Assembly (NCBI RefSeq): GCF_006539885.1
Contig: NZ_BJNW01000005.1
Span: 80,508 to 144,507 of the forward strand
Direction of reading: 5' to 3'
Source: Kocuria varians
GTDB taxonomy: Bacteria > Actinomycetota > Actinomycetes > Actinomycetales > Micrococcaceae
DNA: 64,000 nt
The notes beneath the pieces were generated by a model. That model was given only the letters and a program-made list of their open reading frames with translations. It made no database searches and was not told where the DNA came from. Positions 27,560 to 37,729 of this stretch are shown here, one piece after another. The first letter of the stretch is position 1. Each line of letters opens with the position of its first letter. Both the position numbers and the translations under genes were made by a program.

Positions 27560-28363
27560 TTGGCCACCACCCCTCCCCCCGACGCCACTCCCCAGCCCGA
27601 CCCCGCCCGGCAGCCCGTGCCGCCCGCCACCGCAGTGCACCGCTGGAGCGCGGCCGGCCCCGCCCCGCGGCGCCGTCTCGTCCTGTTCCCCCACGCGGGC
27701 GGCGGCGGCCTCACCGGCAGGAGCCTGCAGCTGCCGGGCACCGAGATCCTCGTGCACCGCCGCCCGGGCCGCGAGTCCCGCATGGCGGAAACCGCCACCG
27801 TGACGGCGCAGGACGCCGTGGCCGAGGCACTGGCCGCGCTGCTGCCCGTGCTCGACGCGGACGAGATCCCCACCACCGTGCTCGGCCACTCGTTCGGTGC
27901 GCTGATCGCCGCCGGATTCGCCGCGGCCGTGGACCGGCTGCGCCCGGGGCGCCTGGAGTGCGTGGTGCTCTCGGCCAAGGCCGCACCGCCGGCGCCGGAC
28001 CCGGAGCTCGCCGCGATCCTCGAGGACGACGACGCCCTGGCCGCCTGGGTGCTCGCCCTGGGTGGCACCCCCGAGGAGCTGCTGGCCGATCCCGGTCTGC
28101 GCGAGATGGTCCTCGCGCCGCTGCGCAGCGACCTGCGCGCCTCGCTCTCCCACGACGCCCCACCCCCGCGCTTCACCACGCCCCTGCTGCTCGTGCACGC
28201 CCGCGAGGATCCCGGGGCCACGGCGGAGTCCATGACGGGCTGGGCCGCCGCCACGAGCGGTCCGGTGCGCCGCCTGGAGGTCCCCGGCGGCCACCACGGC
28301 CTCTACGGGCAGGCCGAGCTGCTCCGCGCGGGCATCGACGAGACCGTGGGCGGTGTGCGGTGA
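27560..28363 (+). CDS. Type II thioesterase (surfactin-type, alpha/beta hydrolase)
   Basis: About 267 residues. VLFPHAGGGGLTG matches the oxyanion-hole region and GHSFGALIAAGF carries the catalytic Ser; the Asp is likely in VHAREDPGA and the His in PGGHHGLYG. Such enzymes clear misprimed carrier proteins of NRPS/PKS systems. A TTG at 27560 with an AGGAGG 9 nt upstream is taken as the start; an ATG at 27524 is the alternative. It overlaps the phosphopantetheinyl transferase gene by 4 nt, and an NRPS lies 1.5 kb downstream on the opposite strand. The N-terminal 35 residues are Pro-rich. Confidence 0.8.
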   Translation: MATTPPPDATPQPDPARQPVPPATAVHRWSAAGPAPRRRLVLFPHAGGGGLTGRSLQLPGTEILVHRRPGRESRMAETATVTAQDAVAEALAALLPVLDADEIPTTVLGHSFGALIAAGFAAAVDRLRPGRLECVVLSAKAAPPAPDPELAAILEDDDALAAWVLALGGTPEELLADPGLREMVLAPLRSDLRASLSHDAPPPRFTTPLLLVHAREDPGATAESMTGWAAATSGPVRRLEVPGGHHGLYGQAELLRAGIDETVGGVR

Positions 28364-29142
28364 GCACCCGGACCGCCCCGCTGCGGCAGCCGGTGTGGGC
28401 GCAGCTGCGACGCCGCGTGCCCGGGGCGCCGGCGGACCTCACGCTGCACGTGCTGCCCCTGGACCAGGTGCGCGCCTGGGCGCAGTCCGCGACCGCGTGC
28501 CTGAGCGAGGAAGAGCTGGCCCGCGCGCACGGCATCGAGGAGACCTCCGCGCGGGAGCTGTTCGTCGTCTCCCGTGTGGCGCTGCGCCACGTGCTCGGCC
28601 ACCGGCTGGGCTGCTCCCCGCGGGACGTCCCGGTGGCCCACGACCCCCTCACCGGCGCGCCCCTCGAGGTGCACGGCCGGGCCCGCACGGTGGCCGGAGC
28701 GCACGGCGACGCCGGTCCCGAGCTCGGCTTCTCACCCGTCCTGGGCGGCGTGCGTCCCGTCCGGTTCTCGGTGTCCCGGGCGGCAGGCATCGTGGCCGTG
28801 GTCACGGCCCAGTGCGAGGTGGGCGTGGACGTCGAGCGCGTGCAGAGCGGGGTGGAGACGGACGTGCTCCTGGAGATCCTGCGCCCCGTGGACCGCACCC
28901 GGCTGCTGAAGCTGCGCGGGCGGCGTCGTGCCCTGGAGGTCACCCGCGCGTGGGTGCGTGTCGGGGCCCTGCTGAAGGGCTGGGGCACCGGACTCGCGCG
29001 CGATCCCGCGAGCGTCAACGTGGGCCCGGGCACCCGCGCGAGCTACGGCCGCGGCTGGAGCGTGGGCGACGTGCGCTGCCCCGCCCGGGAGAACACCCGC
29101 CTGGCCGTGGCATGGCGAACGGACCCCGCCCCGCAGGGCTGA
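28360..29142 (+). CDS. 4'-phosphopantetheinyl transferase, Sfp type
   Basis: A 260-residue enzyme that transfers phosphopantetheine from CoA to a carrier-protein Ser. FVVSRVALRHVLGHRLG, RFSVSRAAGIVAVV and the Mg-binding VGVDVERV are in the expected order. The downstream WxxKE motif is replaced by WVRVGALLKGWG, so the usual Glu is missing. The GTG start overlaps the thioesterase stop (GTGA). It probably activates the Pls/PosA-type synthetase next door; the degenerate WxxKE motif is the one caution. Confidence 0.8.
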   Translation: MSTRTAPLRQPVWAQLRRRVPGAPADLTLHVLPLDQVRAWAQSATACLSEEELARAHGIEETSARELFVVSRVALRHVLGHRLGCSPRDVPVAHDPLTGAPLEVHGRARTVAGAHGDAGPELGFSPVLGGVRPVRFSVSRAAGIVAVVTAQCEVGVDVERVQSGVETDVLLEILRPVDRTRLLKLRGRRRALEVTRAWVRVGALLKGWGTGLARDPASVNVGPGTRASYGRGWSVGDVRCPARENTRLAVAWRTDPAPQG

Positions 29143-29189
29143 GGTCCGTTCGTCCGGTGCGCCGGAAGCCGGCGCGGCTCAGGCCGGGG

Positions 29190-30632
29190 TCAGCGCTTCC
29201 GCGCCCGCGTGCCCGTCTGCGCACGACGCCGCGGCGTCGTCCTCTCCGGCGGCACGACGGCCGCCGCCACGCCCTTGGAGACCTTCGTGACCAGGCGCTC
29301 GAGCGGGCCGTTGCCCACCGCCTTCTGCCAGGCCACCGCGAACAGTGCCGCGACCACCACCTGCACGAAGTACCAGAACCACGGCGCACCGTCCGTCCAC
29401 ACGAACGCCAGGAACACCAGGTGGCTCACGTACAGGGTCAGCGTCATGGAGCCCATGGCACCGAGCCAGGTCAGCCACTTGCCGATCACGCGGCTGAGCA
29501 GCAGGAACGCCCCCAGGGCGATCATGGCCATGCCGGCGCTCTCGGCCAGCGCGAACGGGGTGTTCGTGTGCGGGCCGGAGAGCAGCAGCCACAGGTTCGT
29601 GGTGTTCGGCATCTGGGGGTCCGGGCCGAAGAGCTGGATGTTCCAGACGTCCTCCCACGTCATCCACGGGGTGGCGTCCACCAGGGCCTCCTCGAGGTCG
29701 AAGCGCCACAGCATCAGCATGGCCACGCCCTTGCCGATCGCGGCCACCACCGCACCCACGATCACGAGCAGCACCTGCACGCGGTCGCGGGACAGCGGCA
29801 TCCGGCCAAGGGCCATGCCCAGGCAGATGAACGTCATCCACGGCAGCGCGGGGTAGGTGCCCGTCAGGAACAGCTCCGCGAGCACGGCCCCGGGATCGGT
29901 GAACAGTGCCACGAAGCCCGGGTTGCCGTACACGTGCGCCGGCAGCACCGAGAGGGACCACTGCATGAAGAACGGCATGACCACCGCGAAGAACACGGAG
30001 GAGGCCAGCAGCCACCGCACGCTCAGCAGCGTGAACGGGATGGCCACCAGGAACATCAGGCCGTAGTAGATCAGGATGTTGAAGACCGGCAGGTCCAGGA
30101 AGTTGACCGTCATGCCGATCAGGAACAGCACGATCGCACGCACCAGGATCGAGACCCGGGCCCGGCGCCCGTCACGGCCCGTGCGGGGGTGGCGGCCACC
30201 GGTCATGAAGGCGAGGCTCACACCGGCGAGCATCGCGAACAGCGCCGCGGAGTGACCCGCGAACAGCGTCCACTCCAGGGAGGGGTCGTCCTCCGGGCCC
30301 ACGGTCGAGGGCAGCACGTGCACCGCGATCATGCCGATCAGCGCGAAGCCACGGGCCACGTCCACACCCATGATGCGGCGCTTCGTGCGCCGCCCGTCCG
30401 CGCTGGTCACGTTGCGGGTGACCGCCCCCTGGCGGGGCGCGGAGGTCGAGCGCGGGGGCGCGGTGACCACCGGGGTGGCCTGCGTCCACAGACCGCTCTC
30501 CGCGGCCGTGCGGCCCTCATCTCCGCGGTCCCCGAGCCACACCTCGCGCGGTGGGCGCGGCCCCGGCTGCGGGCGCTGCCCGACGGGGAGGTCGCCCTCC
30601 ACGACGTCCTCGTTCACACTGTGCTGCGTCAT
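29190..30632 (-). CDS. DUF418/HGSNAT-type polytopic membrane protein
   Basis: A 480-residue protein: a cytoplasmic N-terminus of about 85 Pro/Arg-rich residues, then about 10-11 membrane segments. GVDVARGFALIGMIAVH and AGHSAALFAMLAGVSLAF match the start of the heparan-alpha-glucosaminide N-acetyltransferase-like/DUF418 fold, which carries acyl groups across membranes. Its ATG overlaps the stop of the NRPS gene (ATGA), so the two are coupled. It may acylate or export the NRPS product. The 3' end contains the palindrome ACGACGCCGCGGCGTCGT at 29223-29240. Confidence 0.75.
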   Translation of the reverse strand: MTQHSVNEDVVEGDLPVGQRPQPGPRPPREVWLGDRGDEGRTAAESGLWTQATPVVTAPPRSTSAPRQGAVTRNVTSADGRRTKRRIMGVDVARGFALIGMIAVHVLPSTVGPEDDPSLEWTLFAGHSAALFAMLAGVSLAFMTGGRHPRTGRDGRRARVSILVRAIVLFLIGMTVNFLDLPVFNILIYYGLMFLVAIPFTLLSVRWLLASSVFFAVVMPFFMQWSLSVLPAHVYGNPGFVALFTDPGAVLAELFLTGTYPALPWMTFICLGMALGRMPLSRDRVQVLLVIVGAVVAAIGKGVAMLMLWRFDLEEALVDATPWMTWEDVWNIQLFGPDPQMPNTTNLWLLLSGPHTNTPFALAESAGMAMIALGAFLLLSRVIGKWLTWLGAMGSMTLTLYVSHLVFLAFVWTDGAPWFWYFVQVVVAALFAVAWQKAVGNGPLERLVTKVSKGVAAAVVPPERTTPRRRAQTGTRARKR

Positions 30633-33600
30633 TCGCTGGCTCCCTCGTGGTGGGTGGTGGCGTCCCCGAGGGGCATGGTCACCGTTCGGGTCGACGGCGC
30701 CGCGGTGGAGCCCGCGGACCGCTGCGGCTCCGCGGCGCTCGCGGCACTCGTGGTTCCGGCGCCGTCCGAGCCGGTGCCGGCGGTGGGCGGTGCCGGGGTG
30801 GGCACCACCAGGGCGCTGACCACCTGGTCACCCGGCTCGAGGTGCCGGATGGGGTTGCCGCCCCAGTTGCCGTCCGAGGGGACCGTCTCCTGGCGCATCA
30901 CCAACGAGCCCGGAGCCACCGTGGTGCGCTCCTCGATCGTGGCGCCCGGCAGCACGAAGCTGTTGGGGCCCAGGGTGGAGCCCCTGCGCATGGTCACCGG
31001 CTCCATCCGCATGATGCGGTCGTGGAACAGGTGGGTCTGCAGCACCGTGCCGCGGTTCACGGACACGTTGTCCTTCAGGTGCACGAGGTCGAACTCGGGC
31101 AGCCACCAGGTCTCGCACCACACGCTGCGCCCCACCTCGGAGCCCATCAGGCGCGCCCACACATTGAACATGGGTGAACCCACGCTCAGGCGGATCATGG
31201 AGGGCACGGCCAGGGACTCGGCGAAGACGTCCGTGAGCTCGTTGCGCCACACGAAGGAGCTGAACAGCGGACGCTCCGAGGGCCGGAAGCGGCCCATCAG
31301 CGCCCACTTCACGAGCACGGGCACCAGGCACGCGAGCGTGCTGGCCACCGTGAGCACCACACCGGCCCACGCGAACGCGGCGAGCACGCCGTCGAGCCCC
31401 ATGCCGTGAGACATGTAGACCTCGGTCAGCACGTACACGATCATCAGGTCCAGCCAGGCGGAGACCATGGCCGGCAGGAAGCGGAAGCACTCCACGAACG
31501 CGCGGGCGGCCTTGAGCCGGCGCTGCGGCTGGAACGTGGACTCGGAGTCCGCCTCGGTCTTGGCGCGGGCGATCGGCTCCGCGGTGCGGCCCAGCCAGGA
31601 GGAACCTGCCGGGGCGTGGTACGGCGCCGAGCTGAGCACGGCCACGAGGGCGTCCGCCGGCAGGTCCCGGTCAGGACCCACGATGCCGGAGTTGCCCACG
31701 AACGTGCGCTCGCCGATCACCGAGGTGCCCACGTGCAGCCAGCCGAAGCCGGCGCGGTGGGAGGTCACCAGGGCGTGGTCCGCGAGGAACGAGCCGTCCT
31801 TCAGCGTGGTCAGGTGCGGGATGGTCTCCGCGGTGGAGATCTCCACGTTGTGGCCCACCTTCGCACCGAGCAGGCGCATGAACCACGGGGTGATGCACGA
31901 GGCGTAGATCGGGTAGGTGGAGATCAGCGTGCGCTGCATGAGGGTCTCCGTGAGCCACATGGCCCAGCCCACCGTGCTCTCCTGCGGGAAGTAGCCCGGG
32001 ACGATCTTCCCGGCCAGCAGCCGCACGATCGCGACGACGAGCAGCAGCCACACCACGGCCGTGACGACCGTGAACACCGGGACCCACACGGCCACGATGG
32101 GGAACACGATCTCGTACTCCTGGATGTGGATCACGCGGGTGAGCACGATCAGCGCGCCGGGGATCAGCGCGATCAGCGGCAGCAAACCCACGAGCACCGT
32201 GCCGAGGCAGTACATGAGGTAGGAGCGTCCTGCGCCCCAGGTCTTCAGACCGCCGGTGGACTCCGGGGAGCCCTCCGGCCAGGTCAGTCCGGCCGTGCCC
32301 CGGTGGCGCAGCGGGGACCCGCCCCACAGCTCCCCGTCCGGGATGCTGTGGGTGACGTGCGAGCCGGGCAGCACCTCGGCGCCGTCGCCCACGCGCGTAC
32401 CCGGGTCCATCAGGGTGCGGGTGCCCACGCGGGCGTTGTCGCCGACCTCGATGGCACCGACGTGGAAGACGTCGCCGTCGAGCCAGTAGCCCGCGAGGTC
32501 GGACTCGAACTCCACGGTGGAGTGCGCGCCCACGCTCACCAGACCGGTCACGGGCGGCGTGTGGTACAGGTGCGCCCCCTTGCCGATCCTGTTGCCGAAC
32601 AGGCGGTGCAGTCCGCGCGCCATGGGTGTGCCGGTGAGGACGTCGTACTTGTTGTAGACCACCACGCGCTCGGCGGCCCACACGCGCACGTGGTTCCAGC
32701 TGCCGCGCGGGTAGTGCCCGGGTTTCAGCCCGGCGGTGAGCAGCCGCACCGTGGCGGCGCCGATCAGCACGCGCCCGGGCAGGGAGAACATCACGAGCCA
32801 GCCCACGATCAACGGCAGCAGCGGGGGCCTGGGCACCCAGCCGGCGTCCGCGACGACCGCCAGGATCCACACGACGATGATCGAGCCGACCACGTAGCGG
32901 AAGCCGTTGAGCACGTTCAGGGCCAGCAGGAACAGCCCCTGCAGCCACCCGGCCGATGCCGGGATGGGCTCCGGGTCCCGCTTGACGTCGTGGGACTCCA
33001 CCAGCGTGGCCAGGTAGCCGGCCATGGACTCCAGGGTGGGGTGCGAGTAGATCTTGGCGATCTCGGTGTCCGGGTGCGTCCTGCGCAGCGCGGAGACCAG
33101 GCGCGCGAGCGCCACGGAGCTGCCGCCCATCGCGAAGAAGTCGCTGTCCGCGGTGAAGGGCAGCGGGCCGAGCTGGTCCGCCCACAGCTCCGCGAGCCAG
33201 GCGAGGTCACCCTCGAGCGGCGCGGAGCCGTCGTCGTTCGTGGTGGGCAGCGGCCAGGGCAGGGCCTTGCGGTCCACCTTGCCGGAGGTCTTCATGGGCA
33301 GCTCGTCCATGAGGCACAGCGCCGGGACCATGCCGCCGGGCAGGCGCTCCACGAGCCAGCGGCGGGCCTCGGAGAGGTCCACGGAGCCCTCGAACTCGGG
33401 CACGAGGTAGCCGGCGATCACGCTGCCGCCGCCCGGGGTGGAGTGCACGGCGCACGCGCCGAGCTTCACGCCGGGGACCTCGGTCATCTGGTTGTCGATC
33501 TCGCCGAGCTCGATGCGCCGCCCGGAGACCTTGACCTGGTCGTCCGCGCGCCCGGCGAAGACGATGCCCTCTTTCTCGGCACGCACCACGTCCCCGGAGC

Positions 33601-34767
33601 GGTAGGCACGGTCCCAGCCCAGGGAATCGAGCGGCGCGTACTTCTCGGCGTCCTTGGCCGGGTCCAGGTAGCGGCCCAGACCCACGCCGCCGATGATCAG
33701 CTCGCCGGTCTCCCCCACGCGACGGGCTCGCCCGCGGCGTCGACGACGGCCAGCTCCCACCCGGGCACGGCCAGGCCGATGCGGATGGGGGCCTCGCCGT
33801 TGAGCAGGGCGCCAGTAGCGATCACGGTGGCCTCGGTGGGGCCGTACGTGTTCCAGACCTCGCGGCCCGGGCGCACGAGGTGCTTGGTGAGCTCCAGCGG
33901 GCAGGCCTCGCCGCCGAAGATCAGCAGGCGCACGCGGTCCAGGGCCTCGCTGGGCCACAGGGAGGCCAGCGTGGGGACGGTGGAGACCGCGGTGATCTGC
34001 TTGTCCACGATCCACTGGCCGAGGTCCGGGCCGGAGCGCACAATCTTGCGCGGTGCGGGCACCAGGGTGGCGCCGTGGCGCCACGCGAGCCACATCTCCT
34101 CGCACGAGGCGTCGAACGCCACGGAGAGCCCGGCCATCACGCGGTCACCGGGGGCCAGCGGGCGGCGCTGCAGGTACATCTGGGACTCGGCGTCCACGAG
34201 GGCCGCGGCGGAGCGGTGGCTGATGGCCACGCCCTTGGGCTTGCCGGTGGAGCCCGAGGTGAAGATGATCCAGGCGTCGTCGCGGGTGCGCGGCGTCTCG
34301 GTCTGCTCACCGGCGGCAACGGCGGGGTTGCGGGTCAGTTCCAGACCCTGGCCGAAGACGGCGGCGACGCCGGCCTCCTCCCACACCGTGTTGGCGCGCT
34401 CGTCCGGGTCGTCCCAGTCCACCGGCACGTAGGCCGCGCCGGCGAAGAGGGTCGCGAGGATCGCGATGTAGAGGTCGACGCCGCCCGAGGGCACGCGGAT
34501 GCCCACGCGGTCACCGCGGCCGATGCCCAGGTCCCACAGGCGCTGCACGTGCGTCTCGATGCGGTCCTCGAGCTCGCCGTAGGGCACGCTCTCGTCCTCG
34601 TCCTCGAGCGCGATCGCGTCCGGGTACTGCTCGACGGTGTCCAGGACGATGTCCACCAGGGTCCGCGGTGCGGGTGGCTGCTCCACCGGGTACACCGCAC
34701 GGTCCGGGCCGGCGCCCGCACCCGCGGTGGCCGGATGGGCCCCGCTGCTCTGTTCTTGGCTGTCCAC
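30629..34767 (-). pseudogene. Pls/PosA-type NRPS (A-PCP-membrane acyltransferase), single-base frameshift
   Basis: Two frames make one NRPS-like protein of about 1379 residues once a single base is restored near 33,718. The upstream part, 33697-34767 (GTG start, GAGGGGGAG Shine-Dalgarno), is most of an adenylation domain with IFTSGSTGKPKG, FGGEACPLEL and NTYGPTEATV. The downstream frame resumes at GETGELIIGG with YRSGDVV and the catalytic Lys block GKVDRKALPWP, then a carrier domain (FFAMGGSSVALARL), then at least six membrane segments and two left-handed beta-helix acyltransferase-like regions. This matches the Pls/PosA terminal architecture that makes poly-amino acids. Broken gene or sequencing error cannot be decided here. 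Confidence 0.85.
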
Positions 34768-35007
34768 TACGTGTAGCTCCCCCTCGCTGAGGACCGATGG
34801 GGCAGGAGGAGACGCACGTGTCCCTCGGATACGAGACTCGTGAAGGCGGATGTTTCTTGTGACGTCGACCAGGTCCCCCGACCTCGACGACAGCGCGACA
34901 TCCTGCGAACGCGGCATTGTGCCCGGTGCATTGCGGGGGTCGCATCCCCGCTGGTGGGCCCGCGTTTCCGGGGGCGCATCACCCGGGTCACAAGGATTCC
35001 GGTCGGG

Positions 35008-35937
35008 TTACTCGTCCGTAAGAAGGTTGTCCAGTATCGTGGAATCCGGCATGTTGAAGTGGTTGTGCCCCGGCATGAGGGACAATTGTGTGCGTTTGAA
35101 TCCAGATTTCTCGTAGAAACGCTGTCCCTCGCGGGCGGCGCGCACGGCGTTGAAATCTGAATTCGGATCGGTGCCGTCGTCGTCCTCGCCCGCGTACCAC
35201 CGCATCAGGAGGTCCTGCTTCTGCGCGCTCGTCGCGGGCGAGTCCAGGGAGTCGGGCGCCCCGCCGCCGCCGACCATCGCCGCGCCGCCGGTCACCAGGT
35301 CACGGGCGCTGCTGAGCACCCCGTAGCTGAGCATCTCCGCACCGCCGGAGTAGCCGATCCAGGAGACCCGGTCGCGCTGCACCGGCAGATCCGGCAGCAG
35401 GCGCTCCTGCACGAGCGCCCGCAGCCAGCGCAGGTTCGGCCGCAGCTCCTCCCACCACGTGCACGCTCCGCGGCAGTCCGGGGTCAGCGGCACCACCAGG
35501 AGGTCGTTGTGGGAAGCTGCCACGGCGGCCAGGCAGGTCGTGCGCCCACCGGGCTCGGAGTACTCGGCCCCGCCGTCGCCGTGCAGGTCCACCACGAGGC
35601 CCACCGGGCGGCGCGTGTCCACCCCGCCGTCGAGCACGTGGTACTTGCTCGTCACCCCGCGGGAGGTGAACGTCTGCTGCAGCGCGCCGAGCGCACCGGC
35701 CTGCGTCTGGTCCTCGTCCGTGTCCCGGGTGGGCAGGGTGACGGTGTGCGGATGGGCACGGGGATCGTCCGAGGACAGCCCGTAGGTCGTGCAGTCGGTG
35801 GTGGGAGCGTCGGCGGAGCGCAACGGGTTCACGGCGACGACCACGGCGGAGGCGATCAGCACCAGCAGCAGGGCCAGCACCGAGATCAGCCGCCAGCCGG
35901 GGCGTCGGGCGCCCGTCCTCGAGGGAGCGGTGGGCAT
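35008..35937 (-). CDS. Membrane-anchored alpha/beta hydrolase (esterase-like)
   Basis: A 309-residue protein with one N-terminal membrane segment (LISVLALLLVLIASAVVVAV, about residues 17-36) and an external hydrolase domain. LVVDLHGDGG is the oxyanion region, SWIGYSGGAEML holds the likely nucleophile Ser, and MPGHNHFNMPD holds the likely catalytic His. Two Cys near ECRGAC-type positions (TPDCRGACTWW) could form a disulfide. It lies 240 bp from the NRPS start, transcribed in the same direction, downstream of its own upstream region. Substrate unknown. Confidence 0.7.
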   Translation of the reverse strand: MPTAPSRTGARRPGWRLISVLALLLVLIASAVVVAVNPLRSADAPTTDCTTYGLSSDDPRAHPHTVTLPTRDTDEDQTQAGALGALQQTFTSRGVTSKYHVLDGGVDTRRPVGLVVDLHGDGGAEYSEPGGRTTCLAAVAASHNDLLVVPLTPDCRGACTWWEELRPNLRWLRALVQERLLPDLPVQRDRVSWIGYSGGAEMLSYGVLSSARDLVTGGAAMVGGGGAPDSLDSPATSAQKQDLLMRWYAGEDDDGTDPNSDFNAVRAAREGQRFYEKSGFKRTQLSLMPGHNHFNMPDSTILDNLLTDE

Positions 35938-36118
35938 GGCGGAAATCGTACCCCTCAGCCCGCTGATCACCTGTGTCGTCGTCCGGGGCCGGCTCCCGGT
36001 GCCAGACACAGCGGCGGCACAGCCTCGCCCTGATCCCGGCACAGCACCCGTTCCTAGCGTGGAACACGTCAAGCAGCCGGGACACAGCACCGGCGCCACC
36101 ACGAACGGGAGACCCGCC

Positions 36119-37441
36119 ATGAAGATCCTCTCCACGACCGCCGCCTGGACCGCGACCCTCGCGCTCTCCTCGAGCCTGCTGCTCAGCGGGTGCTCGGTAC
36201 CCGCCGCGGACACGGCCTCGGCCACCACGGCCGTGACGACGTCGTCGGCCAGCGCCACCACCACGACCTCCGACTCGGACACCGGCGACGGCTCGACCAC
36301 AGCAAGCACCATCTCCGAGACCGCCCAGGCTGCCCAGGCGTTCCTGGACACGCTCACGGACGAGCAGAAGGAGCAGATGGTCTACGCCTACGACGACGAG
36401 ACCAGGACGACCTCCTGGTCCAACTTCCCCGTGACGTTCGTGGACCGCGCCGGTCTGAACCTCACCGATCTGAGCGACGAGCAGCGGGCCGCGGCGCTGA
36501 AGGTCCTGAAGGCGCTGCTCAGCGACGAGGGCTACCAGACGGTCGAGGACATCATGGGCGGGGACGAGTACCTCGCGGAGAACAGCTCGAGCACCGAGGA
36601 CTCGCTGGGTCAGTACTACATCGCCTTCTTCGGCGACCCGTCCGACTCGAGCGCGTGGGAGGTGCAGTTCGGCGGCCACCACCTGGGCATCAATGCGACC
36701 CTGGACGGCTCCGCGAACGACATCACGTTCGCCCCGACCCACCTGGGTTCGCAGCCGGCGGTGTACGAGAGCGAGGACGGCACCGAGGTGCAGCCGCTGT
36801 CCGGGATGTACGAGACGGCGTTCGCGTTCTACGACAGTCTCACGGGCGAGCAGAAGGCCGAGCTCTACCAGGGCGAGGAACTCGCAACCATGCAGTGCGC
36901 CCCCGGCAGCACGTGCGACTACCCCACGGGCACCGGGCTGAAGGGCTCGGAGCTCACGGACGAGCAGAAGGACCTGCTGCTGGACGTCGTCTCCCAGTGG
37001 GTGGGCCTCGCGGACGAGGAGACCACCGAGGCCGAGCTCGCCAAGATCAAGGCCTCCCTGGACGACACCTACGTCAACTGGTCCGGTGCCACCGAGTACG
37101 ACATGTCCCAGGGCGACGGCATCTACTTCCAGATCTCCGGCCCGGACGTCTACATCGAGTTCGCGGACCAGGCGGGCTCCGCCGGTGCGGACGTGGACGG
37201 CGTGACGACCTCCGGGTGGGGCCACATCCACACGATCTACCGCGACCCCCAGAACGACTACGCGAACAGCGTGGAGCAGCAGGAGGGCTCGGGCCCCGGC
37301 GCCATGGGTGCGGGCGGTCCTGGCGCCGGCGCACCGGGCGAGATGGGCACCGGCGAGTCCACGGAGTCCTCCGATTCCTCCGGGACCTCGGAGTCGAGCG
37401 GGACCTCGGACTCCTCCGCGGCGGCGGACCAGGGCGCCTGA
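36119..37441 (+). CDS. DUF3500 lipoprotein
   Basis: A 440-residue exported lipoprotein: signal with lipobox LLSGC, a Ser/Thr-rich spacer of about 40 residues, then a DUF3500 domain (AFLDTLTDEQKEQMVYAYDD; WEVQFGGHHLGINATL; SGMYETAFAFYDSLTGEQK; SGPDVYIEF; GWGHIHTIYRDP) and a Gly/Ser-rich tail. DUF3500 proteins are uncharacterised; the paired His in GGHHLG and GHIH suggest a metal site. Divergent from the hydrolase gene. GGGAG Shine-Dalgarno precedes the ATG. Confidence 0.85.
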   Translation: MKILSTTAAWTATLALSSSLLLSGCSVPAADTASATTAVTTSSASATTTTSDSDTGDGSTTASTISETAQAAQAFLDTLTDEQKEQMVYAYDDETRTTSWSNFPVTFVDRAGLNLTDLSDEQRAAALKVLKALLSDEGYQTVEDIMGGDEYLAENSSSTEDSLGQYYIAFFGDPSDSSAWEVQFGGHHLGINATLDGSANDITFAPTHLGSQPAVYESEDGTEVQPLSGMYETAFAFYDSLTGEQKAELYQGEELATMQCAPGSTCDYPTGTGLKGSELTDEQKDLLLDVVSQWVGLADEETTEAELAKIKASLDDTYVNWSGATEYDMSQGDGIYFQISGPDVYIEFADQAGSAGADVDGVTTSGWGHIHTIYRDPQNDYANSVEQQEGSGPGAMGAGGPGAGAPGEMGTGESTESSDSSGTSESSGTSDSSAAADQGA

Positions 37442-37462
37442 CGCGGATTTCCCCCGGTCACA

Positions 37463-37491
37463 GCGGGCGGGTTCTCCCACAGGCCGCCCGC
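37463..37491 (+). terminator. Possible terminator after the DUF3500 gene
   Basis: GCGGGCGG (37463-37470) pairs with CCGCCCGC (37484-37491), 13-nt loop, 22 nt past the stop; no U-tract. The following interval to 37729 has no gene but holds a TAGGGT -10-like hexamer at 37650-37655 for the next gene. Confidence 0.4.
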
Positions 37492-37729
37492 GGTCCACGA
37501 CGACGGCGCTCCCTGCCTCCCAGCCCCGTGAAGACGATGACGCAGGCCACGCACGGGACCACCAGCACCGGCAGGGCGCACACGCGCAGGGGCCCGTCCA
37601 GCCCGAGGGTGCGCACGAGCACCTGGTGCACGGTCGTGACGGCAACGGATAGGGTGACCGGGCAGTCGCTGGCGGGCGAGGATTCGCTCTCCCCGCCCGC
37701 CCCCAGAGCCGAAGGACCGTTCACCGCCC

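Noticed and set aside
35789..36118. An upstream extension of the DUF3500 protein.
   Set aside because: The lipoprotein signal and a Shine-Dalgarno start at 36119; the extension overlaps the divergent hydrolase gene.
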